DNA of 64,000 nt, taken from positions 264,001 to 328,000 of the forward strand of contig CAJNDS010002546.1 in the NCBI GenBank assembly GCA_905221605.1, in the 5' to 3' direction. This document shows, one piece after another, positions 30,589 through 45,240 of this stretch. Every line of letters starts with the position of its first letter. The stretch's first letter is position 1. Both the position numbers and the translations under genes were made by a program. The notes beneath the pieces were generated by a model. It was not told the origin of the DNA, did not search any database, and saw nothing but the letters and a program-made list of their open reading frames with translations. This DNA comes from Symbiodinium natans. Lineage: Eukaryota > Sar > Dinophyceae > Suessiales > Symbiodiniaceae.

Positions 30589-32270
30589 TTTTTAATAGTT
30601 TTAATAGTTTTAATAATTTCAACTTTTAAAAAGCCTCCCAAACTATTAAAACTATTAAAAAGAATCCTTTTTAATAGTTTTAATAGTTTTAATAGTTTTA
30701 ATAGTTTTAATAGTTTTAATAGTTTTAAAAGTTTTAAAAGTTTTAAAAGTTCGGGAATCTCCAGGCCAGGCCTTTTCCTTTTTAAGTTTTAATAGTTTTA
30801 ATAGTTTTAATAGTTTCAACTTTTAAAAAGCCTCCGAAACTATTAAAACTATTAAAAAGAAACGGCCTTGGCCAGGAGATTCCTGAACCTTTGAAACTAT
30901 TAAAACTTTTAAAACTATTAAAACTATTAAAACTATTAAAAAGGTTTCTTTTTAATAGTTTTAATAGTTTTAATAGTTTCAACTTTTAAAAAGCCTCCCG
31001 AACTATTAAAACTATTAAAAAGAAGCCTTTTTAATAGTTTTAATAGTTTTAATAGTTTTAATAGTTTTAATAGTTTTAAAAGTTTTAAAAGTTTTAAAAG
31101 TTCGGGAATCTCCAGGCCAGGCTTTTTCCTTTTTAAGTTTTAATAGTTTTAATAGTTTTAATAATTTCAACTTTTAAAAAGCCTCCCAAACTATTAAAAC
31201 TATTAAAAAGAATCCTTTTTAATAGTTTTATAGTTTTAATAGTTTTAAAAGTTTTAAAAGTTCGGGAATCTCCAGGCCAGGCCTTTTCCTTTTTAAGTTT
31301 TAATAGTTTTAATAGTTTTAATAGTTTCAACTTTTAAAAAGCCTCCCAAACTATTAAAACTATTAAAAAGAAGCCTTTTTAATAGTTTTAATAGTTTTAA
31401 TAGTTTTAATAGTTTTAATAGTTTTAAAAGTTTTAAAAGTTCGGGAATCTCCAGGCCAGGCCTTTTCCTTTTTAAGTTTTAATAGTTTTAATAGTTTTAA
31501 TAGTTTCAACTTTTAAAAAGGCTCCGAAACTATTAAAACTATTAAAAAGAAACGGCCTTGGCCAGGAGATTCCTGAACCTTTGAAACTATTAAAGCTTTT
31601 AAAACTATTGAAACTATTAAAACTATTAGAAAGGCTTCTTTTTAATAGTTTTAATAGTTTTAATAGTTTCAACTTTTAAAAAGCCTCCCGAACTATTAAA
31701 ACTATTAAAAAGAAGCCTTTTTAATAGTTTTAATAGTTTTAATAGTTTTAATAGTTTTAAAAATTTTAAAAGTTCGGGAATCTCCAGGCCAGGCTTTTTC
31801 CTTTTTAAGTTTTAATAGTTTTAATAGTTTTAATAATTTCAACTTTTAAAAAGCCTCCCAAACTATTAAAACTATTAAAAAGAATCCTTTTTAATAGTTT
31901 TAATAGTTTTAATAGTTTTAATAGTTTTACAAGTTTTAAAAGTTCGGGAATCTCCAGGCCAGGCCTTTTCCTTTTTAAGTTTTAATAGTTTTAATAGTTT
32001 TAATAGTTTTAATAGTTTCAACTTTTAAGAAGCCTCCCAAACTATTAAAACTATTAAAAAGAAACGGCCTTGGCCAGGAGATTCCTGAACCTTTGAAACT
32101 ATTAAAACTTTTAAAACTATTAAAACTATTAAAAAGGTTTCTTTTTAATAGTTTTAATAGTTTTAATAGTTTCAACTTTTAAAAAGCCTCCCAAACTATT
32201 AAAACTATTAAAAAGAAGCCTTTTTAATAGTTTTAATAGTTTTAAAAGTTTTAAAAGTTCGGGAATTTCC
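30589..32270. repeat. AT-rich satellite built on the 9-mer TTTTAATAG and its complement
   Basis: Runs of (TTTTAATAG)n alternate with runs of (CTATTAAAA)n, forming repeated inverted pairs. They are separated by short fixed blocks such as TTTCAACTTTTAAAAAGCC and GGGAATCTCCAGGCCAGG or its reverse complement. Higher-order units of roughly 150-350 bp repeat about eight times. No gene. Confidence 0.85.
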
Positions 32271-33275
32271 TGGCCAGGGCCCCGGGCCTCTTCCCAATAC
32301 TAAATCACGAGCCCGGGCCTTCCCCCAATACTAGATGACGAGCCCGGACCTCTCCCCAATACTAAATCACAAGCCCAAGCCTCTACCCAATACTAAATTA
32401 CGAGCCCGGGCCTCCCCCAAATACTAAATCACGAGCCCGAGCCTCCCCCCAATACTAAATCACGAGCCCGAGCCTCCGCCCAATACTAAAACACGAGCCC
32501 GGGCCTCTCCCCAATACTAAATCACAAGCCCAAGCCTCCCCCCAATACTAAATCACGAGCTCGGGCCTCCCCCCAATACTAAATGACGAGCCCGAGCATC
32601 CTCTCAATACTAAATCACGAGCCCAGGCCTCCCCCCAATACTAAACTACGAGCCCGGGCCTCACTCCAATACTAACCTGCCATGAGATTCCTGAACTTTC
32701 AAAACTTTTAAAACTTTTAAAACTATTAAAACTTTTAAAATTTTTAAAACTATTAAAAAAGCATCGGGCCATCTCCCAATACTAAATTACGAGCCCGGGC
32801 CTCCCTCCAATACTAAATCACGAGCCCGGGCCTCCCCTCAATACTAAATCACGAGCCGGGCCTCCCCCCAATACTAAATCACGAGCCCGAGCCTTACCCC
32901 AATACTAAATCACGAGCCCAGGCCTCTCCCCAATACTAAACTACAAGCCCTGGCCTCCTTCCAATACTAACCGGCCATGAGATTCCTGAACTTTCAAAAC
33001 TTTTAAAACTTTTAAAACTATTAAAACTTTTAAAACTTTTAAAACTATTAAAAAAGCCTCGGGCCTTCTCCCAATACTAAATTACGAGCCCGGGCCTTCT
33101 CCCAATACTAAATCACGAGCCCGGGCCTTCTCCCAATACTAAATCACGAGCCGGGGCCTCCCCCCAATACTAAATCACGAGCCCGAGCCTCCCCCCAATA
33201 CTAAATCACGAGCCCGGGCCTCCCCCCAATACTAAATCACGAGCCCGGTCCTCCCCCGGAAGCGGGCCAGCCCCC
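32271..33275. repeat. 31-bp GC-rich minisatellite
   Basis: About 30 tandem copies of a 31-bp unit containing CCAATACTAAATCACGAGCC and GGGCCTCCCC. Two islands of CTTTTAAAACTTTTAAAAC-type repeat interrupt it (about 32695-32760 and 32990-33056). Adjacent units meet at GCCCGGGC. Confidence 0.85.
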
Positions 33276-33346
33276 CCTCCTTTTCCATTTAAATTATTTA
33301 AATTATTCAAATTATAAAAATTATGTAAATTATATAAATTAGGGTC
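33276..33346. repeat. AT-rich ATTTAAATT-type tract
   Basis: Imperfect repeats of AAATTATTTAAATTATTCAA between two satellites. A similar AT tract recurs at about 34266-34350. Confidence 0.7.
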
Positions 33347-33364
33347 GCGTCACTTTGGTCAGAT

Positions 33365-33816
33365 TTTGCCGGGCCCCGCGTAGATCCAGGCAGATTTTGT
33401 CCATGGTGATTTCTCCAAAAACACAAAGGACAAAATCTGCCTGGATCTACGCATCACTTTTTTTGTAAGAAACAGCGCCGCGTAGATCCGGGCAGATTTT
33501 GTCCATGGTGTTTTCTCAAAAAACACGAAGGACAAAATCTGCCTGGATCTACGCGGCACTTTTTTTTGTAAGAAACAGCCCCGCATAGATCCAGGCAGAT
33601 TTTGTCCATGGTGTTTTCTCAAAAAGCACGAAGGACAAAATCTGCCTGGATCTACGCGGCACTTTTTTTTGTAAGAAACAGCCCCGCGTAGATCCAGGCA
33701 GATTTTGTCCATGGTGTTTTGTCAAAAAACACGAAGGACAAAATCTGCCTGGATCTACGCGGCACTTTTTTTGTAAGAAACAGCCCCACGTAGATCCAGG
33801 CAGATTTTGTGCGTGG
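33365..33816. repeat. ~102-bp palindromic satellite (4 units)
   Basis: The block CAGATTTTGTCCATGG recurs at 33391, 33493, 33596, 33699 and (diverged) 33801, giving a period of 102-103 bp. Each unit contains arms GTAGATCCAGGCAGATTTTG and CAAAATCTGCCTGGATCTAC around a short spacer, so each unit can fold as a hairpin. Open frames on either strand are by-products of the repeat. Confidence 0.88.
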
Positions 33817-34258
33817 CAGCCCGATTTGGCCAAATTTTGCCCGGAGGCTGCCCGGCAAAATTTGGTCAAATCGAGCCGCGCATTTCTCATCGCAATCGAG
33901 CCGCGCATTTCTCATCGCATACGAAGAGCAGCCCGATTTGGCCAAAATTTGCCCGGAGGCTGCCCGGCAAAATTTGGCCAAATCGAGCCGCGCATTTCTC
34001 ATCGCATACGAAGAGCAGCCCGATTTGGCCAAATTTTGCCCGGAGGCTGCCCGGCGAAATTTGGCCAAATCGAGCCACGCATTTCTCATCGCGTACGAAG
34101 AGCAGCCCGATTTGGCCAAATTTTGCCCGGAGGCTGCCCGGCATAATTTGGCCAAATCGAGCCGCGCATTTCTCATCGCATACGAAGAGCAGCCCGATTT
34201 GGCCAAATTTTGCCCGGAGGCTGCCCGGCAAAATTTGGCCAAATCGAGCCGTGCCTTT
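33817..34258. repeat. 87-bp palindromic satellite (~5 units)
   Basis: GCAGCCCGATTTGG recurs at 33817, 33928, 34015, 34102 and 34189. The period is 87 bp; the first interval is 111 because of a 24-bp internal duplication. Arms CGATTTGGCCAAATTTTGCC and GGCAAAATTTGGCCAAATCG flank a short spacer in each unit. Confidence 0.88.
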
Positions 34259-34354
34259 CTGCAGGCCCGAAATTATTTACATTACTTAAATTATTCAAAT
34301 TTTATTTTATTTCAATTAGTTGGGACTGGATTTTATCTAAATTATTTCAATTAG

Positions 34355-34500
34355 TTGGGACTGAAATGAGTCACGGCTCCGTGCCCCCTCAACGAAAGCA
34401 GTGACTCATTTCAGGGCCTGAAATGAGTCACGGCTCCGTGCCCCCTCAACACACACAGTGACTCATCTCAGGGCCTGAAATGAGTCACGGCTCCGCGCCC
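34355..34500. repeat. ~60-bp palindromic repeat (2.5 units)
   Basis: Each unit has TGAAATGAGTCAC and GTGACTCATTTCA as 13-bp arms, with CACGGCTCCGTG as a second hairpin inside. Units start near 34359, 34419 and 34478. Confidence 0.85.
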
Positions 34501-35365
34501 CCACAAACTCTTTAAATTCCTTCAAATCCTTAAAATCTGGAAAAATCATTTTTCCTAGGTTTTAAAGTCCCTCTTCCTGGGAGACTGCAAATTTCAGACC
34601 CATTTCAAGGGCCTATCTCTTCTGTTCCTTTCCTTACCCTTCTCCTTTTTTCATGGTTCATCCTTTTTGTCATTTTTGTTGTCCTTATTTCGAAAAGAAA
34701 AAGGGAAGGGAGAGATGTGGGAGAGAGGATCGCTAAAGAAGAGTCCCATCTTCTCTGTGCCTTGTTTTGTCTTTCCTGCTCCTTTATTCATCTCTCTATT
34801 CTTGCCTTTGCTCTTCCTGTTAAAAATGCAACCCTGTCCATGTCTCCTCCTCCTTCTCTCTCCCTCCTCTTCAAAGACAAAAACCACAAGAAAAGGAAAA
34901 AAGCAAAGGGAATGGAGGCACTTGGCCTTTCTTATCCTTTTTCAATGGTTGGGGGTTGGCTGCTTGCCCGTGGCCCCTCTCCATGCTTCAGCATATGCCT
35001 CCTCTCGCCTTATCTCCTCGGTTCTTTTCATTGTTCCCAAACGGAAAAAGAAAGCGAGTTCCTTTCATTTTCATTGTTCTTCCTTTGGGTTTTTGTTTCA
35101 AAGGGAAACGAACAAGAGAGAAGAAAGAGGAGAAAGAGAGGAAAGATGAAGACGAGTACCATCTTCTCTTTGCCATGGGCGATGGAACGATTGTGCCTGT
35201 GGATCGTTTTCTGCATCTTCAAGCGAGAAAAAGGACGCCCCCGAACAAAAGCACTCTCTCTCTGTCTGTATCCCTGTCGCTATCTTTCTTTCTTTCGTTC
35301 TTTCTTTATCTTGCTCTCTTTCCCTGTCCCTATCTCTATCTCTCACTCATTCATTCCCAGTCTCA

Positions 35366-35449
<84 letters not shown>

Positions 35450-37970
35450 GTGCGATGGAAGCAGGCGTCCTTTTTACGTTTTCTGTGTCTTCAAGCCAAA
35501 AAGAAAGACATCCCAAAAGATAACACTTAGGGGTGTCCCTTTTGCTCGTTTGAAGACACAGAAAGCGATTAAAGGCACACCATTTTGGATTGGCAGCAAA
35601 CCCAGCTGATGCTCATGATATATCACTCTATATATAGGGGCGATGGAACGGGTGTCCTTTTCATGCGTCTTCTGTGCTTCCTGTTTCTATTCCTTGCAGT
35701 ACGCTTCCAGAAAAATGGCATCCTTGTGATCGCTCCTCTCACTTCCCTTTCCCTTCTCTCCATCTATTACCTTTTAACTGATTAAAAACAAGAAAGGAAC
35801 TTGTATGATAAAGCAGGGGAAGGGTAAGCAGAGGGTGACTCCTTGCGCGTGGACCTTGCCGTACTTCATCATATCCCTCTTCTCGGCCTATCTCTTCTGT
35901 TCCTCTCCTTACCCTTCTCCTGTTTTCATAATTCCTTTTTGTTTTCCTTATTTCGAAAAGAACAAGGGAAGGGAGAGATAAGGGAGAGAGGATCGATAAA
36001 GAAGAGTCCCCCATCTTCTCTGTGCCTTGTTTTGTCTTTCCTACTCCTTTATTCATCTCTCTATTCTTGTCTTTGCTCTTCCTGTTAAAAATGCAACCCT
36101 GTCTATGTCTCCTCCTCCTTCTCTCTCCCTCTTCAAAGACAAAAAACACAAGAAAAGGAAAAAAACAAAGAGAATGGAGGCCCCTGGCCTTTCTTATCCT
36201 TTTTCAATGGTTGGGGGTTGGCTGCTTGCCCGTGGCCCCTCTCCATGCTTCAGCATATGCCTCCTCTCGTCTTATCTCCTCGGTTCTTTTGATTGTTCCC
36301 AAACGGAAAAAGAAAGCGAGTTCCTTTCATTTTCATTGTTCTTCCTTTGGGTTTTTGTTTCAAAGGGAAACGAACAAGAGAGAAGAAAGAGGAGAAGGAT
36401 AGGAAAGATGAAGACGGGTACCATCTTCTCTTTGCCATGGGCGATGGAACGGCTGTCCCTTTGGATCGTTTTCTGCATCTTCAAGCGAGAAAAAAGGATG
36501 CCCCCGAACAGAAAACTCTCTCTCTCTCTGTCTGTATCCCTGTCGCTATCTTTCTTTCTTTCGTTCTTTCTTTATCTTGCTCTCTTTCCCTGTCCCTATC
36601 TCTATCTCTCACTCATTCATTCTCAGTCTCTCTCTATCTCTCTCTCTCTATGCGCGACGGAAGCAGGCGTCCTTTTTTACGTTTGCTGTGTCTTCAAGGC
36701 AAAAAGAAAGACATCCCAAAAGAAAGCACTTAGGGGTGTCCCTTTTGCTCGTTTGACACACAGAAAGCGATTAAAGGGACACCGTTTTGGATTGGCAGCA
36801 AACCCAGCTGATGCTCATGATGTCTCTCTCTATATATAGGGGCGATGGAACGGGTGTCCTTTTCAATCGTCTTCTGCATCTTCAAAGGAGAAAGAACGAT
36901 ACCCCCCAAGAAGGAAAAGAACATAAGAGACAGGGAGGGGGATTGAAGGGCTCCTCTCTTTACTTATTATTTCCCTTTCCTCTCTTCCTACCTGTTCTTG
37001 TTCTTATTCGCTTCAAAAAGCAAAATAAGGGAAAGGGGATTTCCTGAAGAGGAGGGATGACACCTATCTGTGAAGAGCAAGAAAGGTTTTTTTCTCATTC
37101 AAAAGGGACAGGGGAGAGATGATAGATATAGAGGAATGCCATCTTCTTGCGCCTTGTTTTGTCCGTCCCTCCCCTTGCCTCTTGTCTCTTCTATTCCTTG
37201 CAGTACGCTTCCAGAACAAAGGCATCCTTGTGATCTCTACTCTCTCACTTCCCTTTCCCCTCTCTCCATCTATTACCTTTTAACTGATTAGAAAACAAGA
37301 AAGGAACTTGTATGATAAAGCAGGGGAAAGGTAAGCAGAGGGTGACTTCTTGCGCGTGGACCTTGCCGTACTTCATCATATCCCTTTTCTCGGCTTCCTT
37401 TCCTTACCCTTCTCCTTTGTTGTTCTCTTAATTCTTCCTTTTTGTTTTCCTTATTTCAAGAAGAAAAAGGGAAGGGAGAGATAAGGGAGAGAGGATCGAT
37501 AAAGAAGAGTCCCATCTTCTCTGTGCCTTGTTTTGTCTTTCCTTATCCTTTATTCATCTCTCCTCCATTGTTGTCTTTGCTCTTCCCATTAAAAATGCGA
37601 TCCTGTCTATTTCTCCTCCTCCTTCTCTCTCCGTCCTCTTCAACGACAAAAAGCACAAGGAAAACATAAGAGGGGAATGGAGGCCCTTGTCCTTTCTTAT
37701 CCTTTTTCAATGGTTGGGAACGTGAGCGGGGTTAGCTGCTTGCCCGTGGCCCCTCTCCATGCTTCAGCATATGCCTCCTCTCGCCTTATCTCCTCGGTTC
37801 TTTTCATTGTTCCCAAACGGAAAAAGAAAGCGAGTTCCTTTCATTTTCATTGTTCTTCCTTTGGGTTTTTGTTTCAAAGGGAAACGAACAAGAGAGAAGA
37901 AAGACAAGAAGGATAGGAAAGATGAAGACGAATACCATCTTCTCTTTGCCATGGGCAAAACCCGAGCCTT
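34501..37970. repeat. Low-complexity CT/GA-rich DNA with ~1.2-1.5-kb direct repeats
   Basis: Blocks such as TGCTTGCCCGTGGCCCCTCT recur near 34961, 36222 and 37737, and TTTTTCTCCTTACCC-like blocks recur with them. Long open frames on both strands are rich in Ser/Leu or Lys/Arg/Glu and follow the strand composition bias. None shows a domain. No gene is supported. Confidence 0.75.
35361..35449. repeat. (CT)n microsatellite
   Basis: An almost pure CT dinucleotide run with a few CTAT interruptions. A shorter relative lies near 36625-36650. Confidence 0.95.
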
Positions 37971-38880
37971 AGCTTCCAAATAAACCCTATTTGAGCCACC
38001 CACCCCCCCCCCCCCGGCCCTCCCCCCTCTCCTTTATAGGAAATGAAAACTGGACATGAACGATGTCCTCTCTCTCCTACTGGGACATGAAAGTCCTCCT
38101 GTATTCGTTTTCAATGAAAGATCTGTCTCTCGAGGAAATGGAAGATCTCCTCTATCTCTTTCTAGTAAACACTTCTTCAAGTAGGAGAAAGGCTTTTTCA
38201 TAAGGTGTAAATAAGGAGCTCTGTCATTCCCTTGGAGGACCCCTTTTCAGAAGAGGCAAGGGCATTCATTACCTACACAGAGATAAAAGAGCTTTCACAT
38301 GACCTAGACACATGACTTTTGATTGAATTCTGTGGCTCATACTACAATAACAAAACAAAACGCATTGAACAGCAGCACAAGGCTATTGAAAACACCATTT
38401 TTTCAGAGAAAAAGGAATTGAAGTTGATCAACTTAGTTTCGATTAGAGTTTGTGGTTCTGCAACAACAAAACAAAATGCATTGAGAAAAGAGAAATAGCG
38501 CAAGGTCTACGGAAAGAACAACTTATTCAACAAAGACAGCAAACATAAAGAAGCAACCGAAACGAACGTTGTGCAATTTAGTTTCAGGTAGCTTCTGTGG
38601 GTTTTGTAAAAACAATACGGTATAGAAAAGCGCGTCGGTTAGACCCTTTCTCTTCAAAAACCTTCGGCTAAACCCTACACACCAAATTCGTCAAGTTCTG
38701 TGGTTAGACTCGGTTAGACCCTTTCTTTGTAGAAACCTTCCGTCCATTACCCTAGGCCCGAAATCTCGTCAATTCTGTGGTTACTGCCTTTCTCTCAAAA
38801 AAAACACGGGTTGAACTGTTGAAGTTTACATATGTAATAGTTATAATAGCTTGCAAAGGTTTAAATGCTTCTGCTTTTGT
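37963..38880. repeat. ~0.9-kb direct duplication, copy 1
   Basis: Matches 42918-43880 almost throughout, from AGCTTCCAAATAAACCCTAT to AATGCTTCTGCTTTTGT, with scattered substitutions and small indels. No reading frame of note. Confidence 0.85.
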
Positions 38881-40340
38881 AGAAAAGGCAGTGAGTCGGT
38901 CGCGCGAGATTTTTGCAGTCGCGTTTTCTCGTGATTTCTCCAAACAGAGGACGGACGTCTGGTGCGATCTACGTGCCTCCTTTTGTAAAAAGGCAGCGAG
39001 TAGATCACACCAGAGTGTGGCCATTGTGTTTTCTCGTGATTTCTCCGAATAGAAGACGGACAAAATCTAGTTAAACTTCCGTTGAATACCAAGAAGTGGA
39101 GGAGCTATATACAAGGTAGGGGAATTCCGAGTTTCTAGAGTCACTTCTCTGTCCTTTCCCATTAAAAGAAAAGGAACTTTCTCATGGCATAATCAGAGAA
39201 GAGTATCTCATTCCTTTGAGGTAGAGGCGTTCTCTTCGTTCCCGTTTAAGGAGGCAAAAGCTCTGTCACGCTCTCCCATTCCTTAGCCGGTTACAAGGTA
39301 AAGGGGCGTTTGGCTTTATGTCTTCATTCTTACTGGGTAAGGGAGGGGTTTGTCATGCTTCTTTCAGTGGGAAATACATTGCCTATGTTAACATGTTAAC
39401 AGCTGGAGGAAATCTTAATGTTTTAAGTTAGACGGAGAAGGAGCTTTTTCATTTAGTAACTACTAGGAAGTAGAGGAGCTACAAAGCAGAGACCATGTAG
39501 AGGAATTCCGAGTTCCAGAATCGTTTCTCATTCCTTTCCCATTAATATAAGTGGAAAGGGAACTTTCTCGTGTCGCATTCCTTTATAAGAGGTAGAGGAG
39601 CTCTCTTCATTGCTGTTTAAAGAGGCAAAAGCTCTGTCACGCTCTCCCGTTCCCCTCTCCGATTACGAAGTACAGGGGCTTTTGGCTTTATGTCTTCGTT
39701 CGCTTTGTCATGCTCCTTTCCTATTGGGAAATAGATTGGTGCCTCTGTTAACAGCTAGACGAACTCTTCATGGATCCCTATCCGATTAGGACTTACAGGG
39801 CATGAAGCGATAAAGGAGCTGTCTTTTTTCTTCCTGAGGACTGGAGGGGGTTTGTCATGCTTTGAGGGACTCTTCATGTCTTGTTAAACAGCGATGGCGC
39901 TCTTCATTTAATACCAAGAAGCAGAGTAGCTACAAGGTACAGACCAGGTAGAGGAATTCCGAGTTCCAGAATCGTTTCCCTTTCCTTTCCGATTGAAAGT
40001 GGAAACGAACTTTCTCATGCTCTATTCATCTCAGTCCGGTTGCCTTTTTTGCCAGCTAATGCCAAGATGTCGTAAGTAGAGGAGCTACAAGGTAGGGACC
40101 AGGTAGAGGAATTCCGAGCCGCAGAATCGCTTCTCTTTCTTTTCCAATTGAAAGTGGAAAAGGAACTTTCTCATTTCCTATGCAGATAAATAGTACCTCA
40201 TTCCTTTAAGAGGCGGAGAAGCTTGCTTCATATCGCTTCTCTTTCCTTTCCTATGAAAGTGGAAACGGCACTTTCTCATTCTCGAAAAAAGTATCTCATT
40301 CCTTTAAGAGGCAACGGAGCCGCCCTGTTTCCTTTAAAAC
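38881..40340. repeat. Tandem diverged repeats sharing GAGGAATTCCGAG
   Basis: The block AGGGGAATTCCGAG/AGAGGAATTCCGAG recurs near 39117, 39500, 39950 and 40105, each followed by CTTTCTCATG-type sequence. The segment 38900-39060 has internal copies of TTTTCTCGTGATTTCTCC and resembles part of the 102-bp satellite at 33.4 kb. No gene recognised. Confidence 0.65.
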
Positions 40341-40342
40341 AA

Positions 40343-40406
40343 GGCGGTTCAACAGTACCAAATTTTCTTAGAGGTTGTCTTGAAAATTTGGTACTGTTGA
40401 ACCGCC
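40343..40406. repeat. Perfect 25-bp inverted repeat with 14-bp spacer
   Basis: The left arm 40343-40367 starts GGCGGTTCAACAG and the right arm 40382-40406 ends CTGTTGAACCGCC; they are exact reverse complements. It lies in gene-free low-complexity DNA. Confidence 0.9.
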
Positions 40407-42917
<2,511 letters not shown>

Positions 42918-43880
42918 CACGACCCTCAGCTTCCAAATAAACCCTATTTAAGCCGGCCACCCCCCCCCTCCCCCTCCCCCCTCTCCTTTATAGGAAATGA
43001 AAACTGGACACGAACGATGTCCTCTATCTTTTAATGCAGCAGGAGAGAGCTCCTCTCTCTCTTAATGGGACATGAAAGTCCTCCTGTGTTTGTTTTCAAT
43101 GAAAGATCTGTCTCTCGAGGAAATGGAAGATCTCCTCTATCTCTTTCTAGGAAACACTTCTTCAAGTAGGAGAAAGGCTTTTTCATAAGGTGTAAATCAG
43201 GAGCTCTGTCATTCCCCAAAAAAGAAGAAGGAGAGAGGGGAGCCCTTGGAGGACCCTTTTCAGAAGAGGCAAGGGCACTCATTACCTACACAGAGATAAA
43301 AGAGCTTTCAGATGACCTAGACACATGACTTTCGATTGAATTCTGTGGCTCATACTACAATAACAAAACAAAATGCATTGAACAGCAGCACAAGGCTATG
43401 GAAACCACCATATTTTCAGAGAAAAAAGGAATTGAAGTTGATCAACTTAGTTTCGATTAGAGTTTGTGGTTCTGCAACAACAAAACAAAATGCATTGAGA
43501 AAAGAGAAATAGCGCAAGGTCTACGGAAAGAACAACTTATTCAACAAAGACAGCAAACATAAAGAAGCAACCGAAACGAACGTTGTGCAATTTAGTTTCA
43601 GGTAGCTTCTGTGGGTTTTGTAACAACAATACGGTATAGAAAAGCGTGGTTAGACCCTTTCTCTTCAAAAGCCTTCGGCTAAACCCTACACACCAAATTC
43701 GTCAAGTTCTGTGGTTAGACTCGGTTAGACCCTTTCTTTGTAGAAACCTTCCGTCCATTACCCTAAGCCCGAAATCTCGTCAATTCTGTGGTTACTGCCT
43801 TTCTCTCAAAAAAAACAAGGGTTGAACTGCTGAAGTTTAAATATGTAGTAGTTATAATAGCTTCCAAAGGTTTAAATGCT
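42918..43880. repeat. ~0.9-kb direct duplication, copy 2
   Basis: Counterpart of 37963-38880, same orientation, about 5 kb downstream. It carries a short extra segment near 43217-43243 relative to copy 1. Confidence 0.85.
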
Positions 43881-44040
43881 TCTGCTTTTGTGGCAGGAGG
43901 AGCCAGCAACAGAAAGTGTCTGGCCAAAGAGATTAGGGTTTAAATAGTCCATTGTATATAAACAAAAGACCTATGTCAAATCATACGTAAAGGTTCCTGC
44001 CTCATATATATATATATATACATATATGTTTTCGAGAATT

Positions 44041-44822
44041 CTAAAAGCTAAGTCCCAAAAAACCCTAACCCCGAACACCAAGATCATTCCAACCACAAGA
44101 ACACCTTGAGCGCCCTTGAAGAACCCCTAAACGAACCCTTAAATACTCAAAACCCCAAGCCCCCAAAACACCCCCAAAGCCTAAACCTAAATCACCTAAA
44201 CCCTTCTCGGATGAAACCCTAAACCCTAAACCCTAAACCCCCAAACCCTTAAACCCCTAAACCCCTAAACCCCTAAACCCCTAAACCCCTAAACCCCTAA
44301 ACCCCTAAACCCCTAAACCCCTAAACCCTAAACCCTAAACCCCTAAACCCCTAAACCCCTAACCCCCCAACCCCCAACCCCCCCCTAAACCCCTAAACCC
44401 CTACCCCTAAACCCCTAAAACCCCTAAAACCCCTAAACCCTAAACCCCCAAACCCCTAAGCCCCTAAGCCCCTAAACCCCAAACCCCTAAGCCCCTAACC
44501 CCAAACCCCAAACCCCTAAACCCCCCTAAACCCCCAAACCCCTAAACCCCTAGACCCCCCCAAGCAAACATCCCCCCCCTAAACCCTAAACCCAAAAACC
44601 CTAAACCCTAAACCCTAAACCCTAAACCCTACCCTGAACCCTGAACCCTGAACCCTGAACCCTGAACCCTGAACCCTGCACCCTGAACCCTGAACCCTGA
44701 ACCCTGAACCCTGAACCCTGAACCCTGAACCCTGAACCCTGAACCCTAAACCCTAAACCCTGAACCCTAAACCCTGAACCCTAAACCCTAAACCCTAAAC
44801 CCTAAACCCTAAGCCCTAAACC
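44041..44822. repeat. Telomere-like array with homogenised variant blocks
   Basis: Blocks are CCCCTAAA (8-mer) at about 44233-44420, CCCTAAA near 44580-44630, CCCTGAA at about 44632-44745, then mixed CCCTAAA/CCCTGAA. Each variant is locally homogeneous, suggesting slippage or unequal exchange of seeded variants. 43881-44040 upstream is unique AT-rich DNA with a (TA)n run and no gene. Confidence 0.88.
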
Positions 44823-44874
44823 CAAACCTCCCCAAGGCTCCCCCGAGTCGATGTGCGCCGGGAGGCCAGTCGAC

Positions 44875-45240
44875 GCTGTGGGGCTTCTGAGGGGTTTCCA
44901 AGGGGTTTCTAAGCAGGCCAAAGTGTTTCTGAGGGTTTCTTAAGGGTTTCTGAGGGTTTCTAAAGGGGTTTCCAAGGGGTTTCCAAGGGGTTTTTAAGCA
45001 GGCCAAAGTGTTTCTGAGGGTTTCTTAAGGGTTTCTGAGGGTTTTTAAAGGGGTCTCCAAGGGGTTTCTAAGCATGCCTAAGTGTTTCTGAAGGTTTCTT
45101 AAGGGTTTCTGAGGGTTTTTAAAGGGGTTTCCAAGGGGTTTCTAAGCATGCCTAAGTGTTTCTGAGGGTTTATTAAGGGTTTCTGAGGGTTTCTAAAGGG
45201 GTTTCCAAGGCGTTTCCAAGGGGTTTCTAATGAGAGAGGG
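44875..45240. repeat. ~74-bp tandem repeat (4 units)
   Basis: AAGTGTTTCTGAGG-type blocks recur at 44931, 45006, 45080 and 45153. Units contain GGGTTTCTTAAGGGTTTCTG and GGGGTTTCCAAGGGG, and may derive from degenerate G-rich telomeric sequence. Confidence 0.8.

Noticed and set aside
30589-34258. CRISPR-like appearance of regularly spaced repeats
   Set aside because: Units are contiguous tandem satellites without unique spacers, there are no cas genes, and the context is eukaryotic.
33359-34354. Long open frames on both strands (up to ~196 codons)
   Set aside because: They run through tandem palindromic satellites, repeat the same peptide with each unit, and occur in several frames at once.
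34667-38003. Open frames of 60-270 codons rich in Ser/Leu/Phe or Lys/Glu
   Set aside because: They reflect CT/GA strand bias and microsatellites, show no domains and are not conserved in frame among the duplicated copies.
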